A stretch of 64,000 nucleotides of DNA, from contig OU015670.1 in the NCBI GenBank assembly GCA_907165275.2, forward strand, positions 1,639,501 to 1,703,500, in the 5' to 3' direction. How positions within the stretch are numbered: the first letter of the stretch is position 1; every line of letters begins with the position of its first letter. This DNA comes from Zygaena filipendulae (Eukaryota; Arthropoda; Insecta; Lepidoptera; Zygaenidae). Shown piece after piece: positions 12,520 through 22,926 of the stretch. Position numbers and translations under genes: made by a program. The notes beneath the pieces were generated by a model. It was not told the DNA's origin. It did not search any database and saw nothing but the letters and a program-made list of their open reading frames with translations.

Positions 12520-15500
12520 GCGATTCTTTTTTCAACGATTTTTCTGTTTTTTATTGTTCTTACCACTAAAAGGCAGTTTATAATTAGATTTTTCTTTTAT
12601 AGAGCTATACAATAGTTTATTTTTTTCCACAATCTAATCGAGAAATAAAGTCAATAAACAATTGAAATAATTCACTTGAAGTTATCTGTTTGCATAGTAC
12701 CTACTCGTATGTAGGTAATCATAAAACTGTTAGATTTCAGTGTCATCAGCATTTTGTTTTTCTTATCTATCCGCTTAGTTTCTTTAAAACATGACAGCGT
12801 ACTGTGAATAGGTAATTGTTATAATCATTACATATTAAATTTATTATTTGAGTATAGAATTTCATCCGTAGGATCTTAATACTAGGTGTAGGTACTAAGT
12901 AGAGATAATTTCGAGGGAACACCAATGTTAACGCGGGCGCAACCGCGTGGAACAGCTAGTTGAAAATAAACTAATGAATGTAATGATGTACATAAAAAAA
13001 ATAAGGGATGAAAATTCAAAATGTAGACTACAATGTTGTCTACCTGTATTTCGCTTACATTCACATCTCCCGTATGGTCTAGTGGCTAGGATACCTGGCT
13101 TTCACCCAGGAGGCTCGGGTTCGATTCCCGGTACGGGAAATTCTTTTTTTTTTAACTTGTTACTTTCAAATTTGTTTTGAATCTTAATTCTTACAATGAA
13201 TATCATTTTAATTTATCAATTTATTACTTGAACTAAAATAATATTTTTATAACAATATTAGTTTTAAAATATACAACTTTTAGCAAATTCCTATGAGTAT
13301 TTTCATTACCACTATTATCTCCCGTATGGTCTAGTGGCTAGGCTGGCTTTCACCCAGGAGGCTCGGGTTCGATTCCCGGTACGGGAAATGTTTTTTTTTT
13401 GATAATTTTGTTACATAATAATATAGATTATATAGTTGTCTGTTAGTGTTAGTAGAAAGAGTAGATGGATAATGAGACAAGATATAGGTACCTTAACCAA
13501 TGCCGTATTATAATTTTAAAAGACTTGCATTTTGTTTTAGTTTACACTAATATAAAGAGTTTTGTAAGTTTGTGAGGTTGTTTGAAGGAAGTAATTTCTA
13601 GAACTAGTGAACCGATTTTAAAAATTCTCTCACTTATAGGAAGCCACAGTGTATCTGAGTGGCATATGGGTACTTTTTGTTCTGGAATTCCAGCGGGAAC
13701 TTCTTAATGTGGGTGGGCAAAGACAAAACAAAGTTGTTTCTATGTACCTTACCTACCTAGATGCTAAATGCTTGCAATAGCTTTAATGTTGCTATATCTA
13801 CTACAGGTGTTATTCCCCCAGAGGGCAGAGGAGTTGTATCATAGGCCGCACTCAGAGTCGACTTTAATGATTACTTAGTTAAGTATAGATTTTTGAAACA
13901 AAACTGCCGCAATCAGAGACGTTCAGTAAATTAATGTTATTTGGCATTTAATGAGATATAACTTAATTAGTTGAATTCCAATTAACATTACTTTATTAAA
14001 CTTGTCTGAATGCGGCAGTTTTGTTTTAAAAATCTATACTTAACTAAGTGATCATTAAAGTCGACTCTGAGTGTGGCGGTGAGCCTACTATAGCTCGGCG
14101 ACTCGGTTTTTTTTATGTCATAGGAGGCAAACAGGCAAGTGGTACCTGATGGTAAGTGATTACCGCCGCCCATGGACATCTGCAACACCAGAAGGCTTGC
14201 AGGTGCGTTGCCGACCTGGAATGGAGATGGGAACTGGCTTTCAAGTGGGGCTGCCGGAACACACCGTTAGATGCTTGGCGACAGATTTGCAACTTGAAGG
14301 TGGTAGCTAGCCAGCCGGGCACTAGAGAGCGCCCTACCACCATGCTATGGTTTCCTCACGATGTTTTCCTTCGCCGACAGCTCAAGCTCATTGTTAGGGT
14401 TTGAACCTACACCTAGCGGCGTTTAATCCGAACACACTAACCACTGAGCTATCATCGCTGACATCGGTGACATGAAAATTATGATTTCTGTACCTTTTTC
14501 TTGAATAAATAAATAAATAAATAAAAAAAAGATGTAATATTTGGTATCGTTCGGTTGAAGGTTTCACGCTGGGCTCGCTGGTGGGCGGCTACCTGTACAC
14601 GTGGGCGGGCGGGCGCGTCGCGTTCCGCGTGCTCGGCGCCGTCGCCGTGGTGTCGGCGCTCGCGCACGCCGCCTTCGTCGCGACCGTCGCCACGCACGTG
14701 CCCGCGGCCGGTGAGTGACGCGCGCGCGCACCGACCACTCGATACAGTGTCACTTGGCGATGGGCATGTTGACTATTTTTTTTTTAGTCCGTCTTGTAGA
14801 TTATTAAAAAATATTGGACACGTATTTTTTATTTTTTTACGTAATCAAAAAATAACGACGATATATTGAGTTGAAATTTCGCGTGACGTCACTATTCTGA
14901 CAGTTTGTATGGTGGTTTTAGCGGTTAGTGACGTCACGACCCCCTCACCCTAAACTTTAGCGCTTCATCTCAGTATATTTTAATGAAAAAGCAAAAAATA
15001 CGTGTCTATTGTTTTTTATTTTCTATCTGACGGACTAATTAGAATTTTGATTTTAAAAAGTAGTCCACATCCCCATTTGTGCAATCGGTCGACTTGTCAC
15101 TTGTCCGTTGACTATTTGTTTTCACGCACGAATCGGTCGGCTTGTTACTTGTCGATCGACTATTTGTTTTCACGCACGAATCGGTCGGCTGGTCACTTGT
15201 CGGTCGACTATTTGTTTTCACGCACGAATCGGTCGGCTGGTCACTTGTCGGTCGACTATTTGTTTTCACGCACGAATCGGTCGGCTGGTCACTTGTCGGT
15301 CGACTATTTGTTTTCACGCACGAATCGGTCGGCTGGTCACTTGTCGGTCGACTATTTGTTTTCACGCACGAATCGGTCGGCTGGTCACTTGTCGGTCGAC
15401 TATTTGTTTTCACGCACGAATCGGTCGGCTTGTCACTTGTCGGTCGACTATTTGTTTTCACGCACGAATCGGTCGGCTGGTCACTTGTCGGTCGACTATT

Positions 15501-18228
15501 TGTTTTCACGCACGAATCGGTCGGCTTGTCACTTGCCGGTCGACTATTTGTTTTCACGCACGAATCGGTCGGCTGGTCACTTGTCGGTCGACTATTTGTT
15601 TTCACGCACGAATCGGTCGGCTGGTCACTTGTCGGTCGACTATTTGTTTTCACGCACGAATCGGTCGGCTTGTCACTTGCCGGTCGACTATTTGTTTTCA
15701 CGCACGAATCGGTCGGCTGGTCACTTGTCGGTCGACTATTTGTTTTCACGCACGAATCGGTCGGCTGGTCACTTGTCCGGTGGCGCTGTATTTTATACTA
15801 TGTCACTGTCGTATTATTTACCATTAGTCTTTTCCTTTAACGGATATTTTAACTGTTTATAGTCTGTAGTTGTGTTGTAGTTAGTATACTAATAGCTATT
15901 AAATGTTGACTGTTAAAAGAAACAATTCAAATAATAACAGAAACAAACCACCTATTAAGGCCCTTAGCGCAGGGTATCTGGCGCCACTCGCTTCTAAAAA
16001 GTTGTATCTTCTATGATACCTACCTAATTCACTTAAAAAGAAATTAATAATAGAATATTTATGTTTAAAACGAGGTAGTTAAGGGGTCATCCATAAAGTA
16101 CGTCACACAAATTTCGTGATTTTTTAACCTCTCCCCCCTCCTTGTCACAGTTGTTCACATTTGTGGGACAATCAAGAATCAAGATCAATAATTAACGTTC
16201 AACTGTTAATTATTATGGTTGAATTGTTTCTCTTAATGCGTGGTTTATGTTTATAATTGACTAGTTAAATTTTAACTGTTAACCGTTTACTTTATGTGTG
16301 GTTTCTTATTTTGTGTTTTTTTTTGTTATTATTATTACTTGTAAGTCCACTTGTGAATGTTATCAATAATTTTGTTATTGTTCACCTGTCAGCTAATCAT
16401 GTTTTTTTGTTTGTTATTAGCGTGATAAGTACTTAAAATTATGTTATTTTGTGCTGTTACATAACCTCTTATAATTTAGTGTGATTTGTTACTAACCGCT
16501 TCCTCTGCGCTGTTTAGAGAAGTCACAAACGATGTAGGTAGTAGTAGTTCCTATTTTTCCATCTCTCACTCTCTCTCTGTTTATCTCTATCTATCTCTAT
16601 CTCTTTCTTTTTCAGTCACTGCATCATCTTCGGTAGCCCAATATACTATTGTTAATGTTGTTATTCACACTTCGTGGTACAACATCAGTCCGCCCCACCT
16701 GGTCCCAACCGGTAGAGATCATCTAAGCTAAAATGACGCGCCCCTCCATCGAGTGTACGCACACGCACAACCGTTAAAATATCGATACGACACATATAAA
16801 TCTGGTCTGTCTATACGTCTATACATCACAAGTGCGCAACACTGTCGCCGCACTCACACTATTGAATAGATATTATCTGATACATGATCCCGCACATCTA
16901 AGGTCCGTATTCCAAAAGGTTACTCAAGTCATGAGTCTAGTTTTAAAATTAATTTCAAGTAAAGCTTTAATTTTAGAACCTTACTTGAAACGAGATTCAT
17001 GAATCAACAATCAACTGAGTTATTTCCTTATTCTAGAACGACGCTTGAGTAGTAATCTATACTCAAGCAAAGATTTGATCTTTGTTTACGTCTTTCATGT
17101 CAAGACCACTCAACCAATCAGAGCTCAAAATCTCTACTCTAGACTAGTTTCAACTGATTAGAACTAATCAGAGTTCAGAATCCCTACTCAAGACTAGTTT
17201 CAAGTAATTAGAACTTAAAACGCATTCTATAATAAGAGTTGAGTTATGTTCTGAGCTTAAAACTAATCTCAAGTAAAACGTGATCTGAGTCACCTTCTAG
17301 AATACGGGCCTCAGATCACGTTTCGTTGCGTTTAAGTTCTAATCACTTAAAACTAGTCTTGAGTAGGGATTCTGAACTCTGATTGGTTCTAATCACTTGA
17401 AACTAGTCTTCAGTAGAGATTCTGAACTCTGATTGGTTGAGTGGTCTTGACATGACAGATGTAAACAAAGATCAAATCTTTGCCTTGAGTATAGATTAGT
17501 ACTCAAGCGTCGTTCTAGAATAAGGAAATAACTCAAGCTGATTGTTGATTGATGAATCTCGTTTCAAGTGAGGTTCTAAAATTAAAGCTTTACTTGAAAT
17601 TAGTTTTAAAACTAGATTCATGACTTGAGTAACCTTTTGGAATACGGACCTAAAACTGCTATTGAAGTAATGGGGCGCGTCATTTTAGTTTAGATAAGCT
17701 CTACCAAATAACTGATATTATGATTCTTAGGATGGTATTCAACCACAAACTAAATGATCCTTGTCATTCTTTTTACTCTTCTAGCTAAAATACTACTAAT
17801 TGCCCGTCAAAATATGCACACCAAAGGAAATCTGCCTTTGGCGCATCGCTGACCGCTTAGTTGTCGCTTTCCAAACCTAACCTAATGAGCTAGGAACGCT
17901 CGCAAATGGGAATCCGGCAATACCATAGTGTTTTAATGCGTGCATTTATGTTTTTGGTGTGCAGTCAAAGTCTTATAATATTAGTAACTACAGGTATGTA
18001 CTTTATTTTTTAAACGCTTACACCGTACACGCATATGACATAGTGTCATGTACAGTCATCTCTCAACTTAAGTCATTCCATTTTCCACCTCTCGTAGCCA
18101 AAGCGGCGGAAGAGATAGCGGAGGGGGAGAAGATGCTCCAAGAAATGACTCACACCAACGCCATCTACCGCGACACGGTGGAACCTCTGACGGCGAGCGG
18201 CAACACTGCGAGTGACGAAATACGGTAA
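6596..18228 (+). CDS. Mfsd6: MFSD6-like major facilitator membrane protein, 9 exons, 5' incomplete
   Basis: Joined exons 6596-6741, 7107-7770, 8260-8447, 10051-10187, 10642-10757, 10874-10992, 11346-11472, 14561-14710 and 18098-18228 give 591 residues plus stop with matching splice phases throughout. The order is typical of MFSD6 proteins: two N-terminal helices with GKQLGVSP and AKPLFGYVVD, a long glycosylatable extracellular loop, the DVLG...YGAQR...GTFGYG cytoplasmic motif, IKLIEG, QGPTYALCYS and SATVQG in the C-terminal half, and a short hydrophilic tail. About 11-12 membrane segments are visible. MFSD6 relatives are plasma-membrane or endomembrane proteins of poorly defined substrate, so no substrate is inferred. 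The first exon enters mid-codon, so the start codon and first helix lie upstream of the window. Introns carry most of the local transposons plus three tRNA-type genes. Identification as MFSD6 family is confident; one-to-one orthology is not tested. Confidence 0.9.
7107..7770 (+). CDS. Mfsd6: Mfsd6 exon: TM3, large extracellular loop, TM4
   Basis: Acceptor CTTTTCAG, donor GTAAGA; phase 0 in, phase 1 out. It opens with AHRKLVFMLLITVMTASYC as a membrane helix. A loop of about 150 residues follows with seven N-X-S/T sequons (NDT, NET, NCS, NST, NAS, NRS, NET) and several cysteines, then a second helix near WTFWLFVVLMCVGTVAF and the start of the DVLG motif. A dibasic RSRR at 7527-7538 lies in the loop. 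Confidence 0.93.
8260..8447 (+). CDS. Mfsd6: Mfsd6 exon: TM5-TM6
   Basis: Acceptor TATCACCAG, donor GTGAGT; phase 1 in, phase 0 out. It completes DVLG and continues PERGSKYGAQRAYGTFGYG, the conserved loop of the family, then two hydrophobic stretches around LAALLGGFLVDLVSG and FALALILTAADLY. Confidence 0.93.
8638..8693. repeat. 23-bp-arm hairpin in Mfsd6 intron
   Basis: AATAAAACGCGACCAACTTG pairs with CAGGTTGGTCGCGTTTTATT around GCAGGGCC. Probably the core of a short MITE. Confidence 0.55.
9113..9442 (-). mobile_element. MITE M1, full copy in Mfsd6 intron
   Basis: AATAGGGATGTTGACTACTT to CAACATGCCCATT; both GTGACGTCAC motifs intact. Confidence 0.8.
9693..9908 (+). mobile_element. Helitron-like repeat, near full length
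   Basis: TCCTACTAATATTATAAATT to GAAACCGCGGGGCACAGCTAGT (with the usual CGCGGGAACTCC core). Confidence 0.7.
10051..10187 (+). CDS. Mfsd6: Mfsd6 exon: TM7
   Basis: Acceptor TACTCTCCAG, donor GTCAGT; phase 0 in, phase 2 out. It encodes a polar lead (LPSLSSPEDSGKALREVLKI) and a membrane helix that ends DSFIIYYMFW. Confidence 0.9.
10642..10757 (+). CDS. Mfsd6: Mfsd6 exon: TM8
   Basis: Acceptor TGGTGGCCAG, donor GTGAGT; phase 2 in, phase 1 out. It reads LLEELAQETGYMAKIKLIEG and then VVVASECLIGELLFFFYSG, a hallmark segment of MFSD6 proteins. Confidence 0.93.
10874..10992 (+). CDS. Mfsd6: Mfsd6 exon: TM9
   Basis: Acceptor TTTGTTTGCAG, donor GTGAGC; phase 1 in, phase 0 out. It reads KIIKRLGYGTTLTISLFFYG and continues to HLVFIE, one membrane segment and a short loop. 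Confidence 0.92.
10993..11345 (+). repeat. Intron of three tandem ~111-bp GC-rich units
   Basis: ACCCGGCACACATGAGC recurs at 11008, 11119 and 11229. Each unit also carries GGGCGGAGCGTGCACGT-like and CCTCTGCATCCTGGCCGCCT. The third unit is truncated before the next exon. Confidence 0.85.
11346..11472 (+). CDS. Mfsd6: Mfsd6 exon: TM10
   Basis: Acceptor CTCGTTGCAG, donor GTGAGT; phase 0 in, phase 1 out. It reads AITQGPTYALCYSTIVGYAA, then PEGYSATVQGIVAGM, conserved in the family. Confidence 0.93.
12177..12362 (-). mobile_element. Helitron-like repeat
   Basis: TATAGCTGTTCCCCCGGTTT, ending in ACTCTTTCTAATAAATTC. Confidence 0.55.
12449..12522 (+). tRNA. tRNA-Asn (anticodon GTT)
   Basis: Full cloverleaf: acceptor GCCTCCG with CGGGGGC, D-arm GGCGCAATTGGTTAGCGC, anticodon loop CTGTTAA, T-arm GGTGG-TTCAAGC-CCACC, discriminator G, followed by a T6 Pol III terminator. 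It sits in an Mfsd6 intron on the same strand. Confidence 0.93.
12900..12960 (+). mobile_element. Helitron-like repeat, 3' end only
   Basis: GCGGGCGCAACCGCGTGGAA then CAGCTAGT. Confidence 0.5.
13068..13139 (+). tRNA. tRNA-Glu (anticodon TTC)
   Basis: Acceptor TCCCGTA with TACGGGA, D-arm GTCTAGTGGCTAGGAT, anticodon loop CTTTCAC, T-arm CGGGTTCGATTCCCG, discriminator A, followed by a T-rich terminator. Confidence 0.93.
13320..13387 (+). tRNA. tRNA-Glu copy with 4-base deletion (probable pseudogene)
   Basis: Identical to the tRNA-Glu at 13068 except that ATAC after the D-loop is missing, which removes half of the D-stem 3' strand, base 26 and a base of the anticodon stem. Promoter boxes, T-arm and downstream T-run are intact. 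Confidence 0.8.
13545..13720 (+). mobile_element. Helitron-like repeat, 3' end lost
   Basis: ACTAATATAAAGAGTTTTGT to GGAATTCCAGCGGGAACTTC. Confidence 0.55.
13844..14078. mobile_element. Foldback MITE M3
   Basis: Arms of about 75 bases: GCCGCACTCAGAGTCGACTT with AGTTAAGTATAGATTTTTG inward, and the inverse at 14003-14077. A truncated copy is at 24812-24945. Confidence 0.75.
14107..14460 (-). repeat. tRNA-derived SINE S1 copy
   Basis: Reverse copy of the element at 5176, from the A-rich tail (read here as T-run) to the head GAGCTATCATCGC. It lies 100 bases before the Mfsd6 exon at 14561. Confidence 0.8.
14561..14710 (+). CDS. Mfsd6: Mfsd6 exon: TM11-TM12
   Basis: Acceptor ATCGTTCGGTTGAAG has almost no pyrimidine tract; donor GTGAGT. 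Phase 1 in, phase 1 out. It reads FTLGSLVGGYLYTWAGG and an Ala/Val-rich last helix. Very GC-rich. A SINE and an (AAAT)n run sit just upstream. Confidence 0.88.
14760..15077 (+). mobile_element. MITE M1 abutting the 48-bp array
   Basis: Both ends and both GTGACGTCAC motifs present. Its right end CCACATCCCCATT is followed within 5 bases by the first unit of the minisatellite. Confidence 0.8.
15082..15780 (+). repeat. 48-bp minisatellite, 14.5 units, in Mfsd6 intron
   Basis: Unit AATCGGTCGGCTGGTCACTT...TTCACGCACG with no length variation from 15082. Because 48 is a multiple of 3, several frames stay open, but codon content is just the repeat. Variants CTTG/CTGG and TGCCGG/TGTCGG mark a 144-bp higher-order unit near 15514-15780. 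Confidence 0.92.
16711..17705. mobile_element. Outer inverted-repeat element (M2) in Mfsd6 intron
   Basis: GGTAGAGATCATCTAAGCTA and AAATGACGCGCCCC at 16711-16749 are matched inverted at 17668-17705 with few mismatches. It is interrupted by the large palindrome at 16901. Confidence 0.65.
16901..17651. mobile_element. 751-bp foldback element
   Basis: Starts AGGTCCGTATTCCAAAAGGT and ends with its inverse; two arms of roughly 330-370 bases pair along nearly the whole length. No coding frame. Confidence 0.8.
18098..18228 (+). CDS. Mfsd6: Mfsd6 terminal exon: cytoplasmic tail and stop
   Basis: Acceptor CACCTCTCGTAG; the two leading bases complete an Ala codon. It encodes a 43-residue hydrophilic tail (AKAAEEIAEGEKMLQEM... 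to ASDEIR) and TAA at 18226-18228. No canonical AATAAA is seen in the next 200 bases. Confidence 0.85.
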
Positions 18229-18518
18229 CCCTCACCTCATTGGCAGTTATGGCCTCCTAGTACTCTACTACACCGCCAACGGCATAATGTTATTGACGGA
18301 ATATAAAAAACAAAATTCTACAGGTGTATGAATGACTATCATTTCTCTGTATCACCTATTTCCGTATTTTTTTGTTACATTATCAGGTACAAAAAAGTGT
18401 CAAACTTATTCACATATTTCTGGAATTGACTGAATTACTTGGTACAGTATTCTTATTACATCACTTTATTTTGTCAATAGTTCAATTAAATTAGTTTTGA
18501 TATTTTATAACACGTATA

Positions 18519-20489
18519 CAGTGTGAGTCTGGATAAAGTGTACAAATGAAAATGAGGGATACTATGTTCAATTTTATCGACGAAAAAAATAATAAAAAAA
18601 TTAAAAAATTTTTTTTGAATTTTTGACGATTTTTTTAAAATTTTGGTTCGCGTTAGGGTTCCCCTCGTAAACAAAACACTATAACTTTTAAAATAAACGG
18701 TAGATTGTCAAGATAAAAACTGAATTATGATCAGAGCTTATGGGGCGTCTTAATAAAATCAAAATTTTTAATCAAAATTATTTACAATTCAAAATAATGG
18801 CGTTTATTTAACAAACAAAAGTATTTTTTTGCACAGTTTTTTCAGTAATTTTAAAATTGCTTAATAAAATGTGGTATTAACATACATTTTTTAAGGCTTA
18901 CAATTATTCTACATCATACTAGCTTTCAAATGGTATAAATTTTACGTTTATAACTTAATCACAACATTTTTTATCAGCTGTCAAAAAAGGATCTCCAAAA
19001 GTGGTATTTATCATTTATTGTGGATATTTTTTTGGAGGCGAAACAAAATACTTTTATTATTTATTTTTAATAATCAATTGGTTACTTATTGGTTAGTTAT
19101 TGCATTAAATGCTCAAAATGTCCACCTCTTGTTTGCAGACACATAGTAGCGCGAAGAACGATTTGTTATGTCGCTCTTCTTATCATCTCGCGATCATTTT
19201 TTAAATCATGTGCACAATTAATTATGCGATCTTGTAAATCGGCTTCACTGTTGATTGGGGAATTGTAGACGCGTTGTTTCATTGTACCCCATAAAAAGTA
19301 GTCGAGGGGCGTCATATCAGGTGAACGCGCAGGCCACCCCACAGGTCCTTGCCGGCCAATCCAATGGTTCGGATAAATCTCTGGCATTTGATCCAAGTCC
19401 AACAATACATAATCTTCGGTGGACTTCTTGGAAGTTCCGAGCAGATGGCACCGGTCGCCTGTTAGGAAACGCAGCTACGTAAGCAGTGTGAGCGGCTCTG
19501 GCTCTACCTCGTGCCATTCCATAATAAAACTCAATATCAGCGATGTGTGCCGGCGGGAATTCAGTTAAACGCGGCATTATCTCCAAAACACTAGAGAATG
19601 AACTAGAGAAGTTGGTTAACGAGAGTAATGACGAAACGTGTAGCAGCGGCGAGTAATTCGGAGCGACTGTCTTTGTTTGTCTCTTCCAGTGTTGCCGTCT
19701 CAGTTGGTATTAAAGTAGCTAAATCTGTCGTAAAAGTTGCCAGTTTATGTAATTTTGTGCTGAAATGTAGCTAAATGTATGGAGCATTAAGTAATAATAA
19801 GTAGCTAAAATGTATGAAACCATGATCAATTCAAGTAGCTAAATACGTTCAAAATCCGCTAGATCTAGCTACAAAGTAGCTAAAACGGCAACACTGGTCT
19901 CTTCCCGTACCCCTAAACTTAAGCCCACGTGCAGTTACAAAACTTTTTTACCTGAAATGCAATAAAATGTACCCTAAACATTCACCGCGCCTTTGTTCAT
20001 TAAATACCATACTTTGAAGGCCTTCTTTGACACTTCATAAAAAATGTTGTGATTAAGTTATAAACGTAAAATTTTTACCATTTGAAAGCTAGTATGATGT
20101 AGAATAATTGTAAGCCTTAAAAAATGTATGTTAATACCACATTTTATTAAGCAATTTTAAAATTACTGAAAAAACTGTGCAAAAAAATACTTTTGTTTGT
20201 TAAATAAACGCCATTATTTTGAATTGTAAATAATTTTGATTAAAATTTTTGATTTTATTAAGACCCATAAGCTCTGATCATAATTCAGTTTTTATCTTGA
20301 CAATCTACCGTTTATTTTAAAAGTTATAGTGTTTTGTTTACGAGGGGAACCCTAACGCGAACCAAAATTTTAAAAAAATCGTCAAAAATTCAAAAAAATT
20401 TTTTAAATTTTTTTATTATTTTTTTCGTCGATAAAATTGAACATAGTATCCCTCATTTTCATTTGTACACTTTATCCAGACTCACACTG
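18519..20489 (-). mobile_element. mariner-type deletion derivative with 455-bp inverted repeats
   Basis: Termini CAGTGTGAGTCTGG and its inverse, TA on both sides (18517-18518, 20490-20491), near-identical arms 18519-18974 and 20037-20489. The interior holds two parts of a mariner-like transposase on the - strand. Confidence 0.85.
19166..19586 (-). pseudogene. Internally deleted mariner-type transposase
   Basis: 19586-19400 encodes the N-terminal helix-turn-helix part (MPRLTEFPPAHIADIEFYYG, NFQEVHRRL). A different frame at 19405-19166 encodes the C-terminal part with WPARSPDMTPLDYFLWG, containing the third catalytic Asp. The region between, with the first two catalytic Asp residues, is missing, so it cannot be active. 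Usual length is about 340 residues. Confidence 0.8.
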
Positions 20490-21263
20490 TATACTATATT
20501 ATTAGTAGAGTAGCTGATTTAATGAAATACGTATATATTGAATATTTATTTTAGTTATTAAGAATGCTATGTACAGTACATATTTAACGACCTTAGGTTA
20601 AATTTTGAACAAAAGTTGTGTATAGTGATGCGGGTAAAAGATTTCTTATGAGAATTTTTATCTTTTTTATTGCGAGTTAAAATAGTTATTTGTTAAACAT
20701 GAGTGCAAAGTTGCTTTTTAAACGCGTGCTCAATTTTGATGACCGAGCAAGCGAAGGATTCAAAGATTAGAATCCTGAGCGTTAGCGTGGGAATCAAAAG
20801 AGCACAAGGTGAAAAATTTTTGCACTCGAGTGCAACACGTAACTTTTCATCACCCCTCATCGAGAAAATGACTAGGTAAATGCAAAATAAAACATTTACA
20901 ATCACTAGATACTTTTATTTTGGTTTAGGTACGTATTTATTACAACATATTTAAAATATATTATGTATAACAGTATAACAAATAATACTTAGGTTACAAC
21001 CTCAAGCGGATAAAGACGGCTTTTGCGCTCAGATATCGAATAGCAAAAATACCATTACCGAGGTGGGGGAATGAAAAGGTAATTTATTTACTCGTTTTTT
21101 ATACATTATATTCTTGTGCCATTGTACTTTATGAAAGCCAACGAGAAAGCTTCATCGGTTTTTCGATCAATGAAATATTGGTTGATGGAGCGAGCGTAGC
21201 TAGTTGTGAATGTGTGCCTGAGACAGGTACAGTCAGTATCAAATATAAGTATGCGACAGGTAT

Positions 21264-21335
21264 AATGGGCATGTTGACTAATTTTTATTTTTTAGTCCGT
21301 CTTGTAGATTATTAAAAAATAAATTAAAAAATATT
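21264..21335 (+). mobile_element. MITE M1, left-end fragment
   Basis: AATGGGCATGTTGACTAATT through the AGTCCGTCTTGTAGATTATT segment only. Confidence 0.6.
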
Positions 21336-22734
21336 CGTTTTTTTTTGTTTTTTTTTTATATTCTTTAAAGTATCAAATGTTGACCACTTTAGTTAAGTAG
21401 GACCAGGTGGCCGCACATTCCAATATGCCATACCAATCTGCATACTTATTTTTTGGACTGATCGTACCTAATACGCAATACCTACTGTAATAATTGTAAT
21501 TATAATATTAAAATAGATAAATTCGTAGATATTATTGTTATCATATTTATAAAATGGATATTTTTTATTTACAAAATACTTATTATTGGGTTTAGATAGG
21601 TATCTACGTAAGATTTGTAAAAAAAGTTTACAAAGTCTGATTCGAAGTAAGTGTTGTTGTTGAAAATTTTACAAGTCAGGTATAATATCTCTCTCCTTCT
21701 ACTTTCTTCATTTTCTCTACCTTTCTCTCTCTCTCTTTCTCTCTTTGTCCCTCCCTGACGGTCTCTTTCCACAATATTCTTGGGAACTACAAATTGTGTT
21801 ACTTTTGCAAGAAGCAGTGTTTGCGTAATGTAGGTACTTACCTATATTTTACAGATATACAGACAATATTACGACAATATTCTGTAAGTATTAAACTGTA
21901 CAATAATAAAATAATAATAAAACACACCCTTTTTGCAATATGTACTAATAAATTCAAAACAATCTTTAAATCGATGAAAACGTTTGTGTAAATCTTTAAA
22001 ACTTAATCATAAGCTTTTTACAAAACTAGAGAATGTCCCACCGTTTTTTTTTTTTATTATTATTTTTGTCAGTTAAATGGTATAGGTACTGACTGACCCG
22101 CGCTTTTAAACGAGCATTGTCAACATTTCTATCTTTAGAAAGAAAGAAACACTATACATAGGGTTCAAATAAAAAAAAAAACATTTTCTTAGTCATTCCT
22201 ATCTTACAGTAAAATAAGAAAGCTACTGTCAAAATTTTACACTCTACCTTCATTAGTTTCTGCTGGGCGTTAAGTCAGAGAGGAAGCTTCTTTGTAGTAG
22301 AAAATATAGATATTTTGCACTTCTTAATTCGTATTGCTAAAAGCTTTGTCTTTAAATATCAACTAAAAGTAATTTTTTTTTAATTCTAAACACCAAAAAA
22401 ATGTTACGAAAAAAGTGTCCTAGCGCCATCTGTTGTATGACAAATGGACTACTTTAAAAAGAAAATGTGTTCAAAATAATGGAGAAGTTTCACTTGAAAT
22501 GTAAATTTTATAGTCACTATTATCGGTGTGATTTTTATAGTTTTATTAATAAAATTGTGCCTTTTTATTACCATTTTGTATGTGTTCAAAAAAACTAGTT
22601 CAAAGTGTAGTCATAATAATAATTAGCATTATATATATATTTTACCATCTTTGCGTACTTGCAAATTTTCAAAACACGTGACGCCTGTGAGACTACACGT
22701 CACTTTTTTAATATGTAAAATAATATATAAAATA

Positions 22735-22858
22735 ATGTAGCTTTCTAAAGGTGAAATAATTTTTGAAATCGGTCCAGTAGTTTTTGAGTTCGATCGTAAC
22801 AAACAAACAATCAAACAAAAAATCAAATCTTTCCTCTTTATAATATTAGTATAGAAGT
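22735..22858 (-). mobile_element. Helitron-like repeat, 5' part only
   Basis: CCAGTAGTTTTTGAGTTCGA to CTTTATAATATTAGTATAG. Confidence 0.55.
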
Positions 22859-22926
22859 ATAGATAAAATATTTTTGGATTCCAATAAATGAAAAGCGTAT
22901 AATTATACCATCTTTTAACATAACTC

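Larger units (their letters stand above)
20492..22926. other. Gene-free AT-rich stretch
   Basis: Holds an M1 fragment, a (CT)n-rich tract at 21690-21760, a Helitron 5' part and unassigned AT-rich DNA. No coding sequence recognised. Confidence 0.4.

Noticed and set aside
15082..15780. CRISPR-like regular array
   Set aside because: Units are contiguous without unique spacers and the host is an animal genome; it is a minisatellite.
15002..15862. Open frames of 230-286 codons on both strands over the 48-bp array
   Set aside because: The period is a multiple of three, so frames stay open automatically; there are no splice or start features, and the locus is an Mfsd6 intron.
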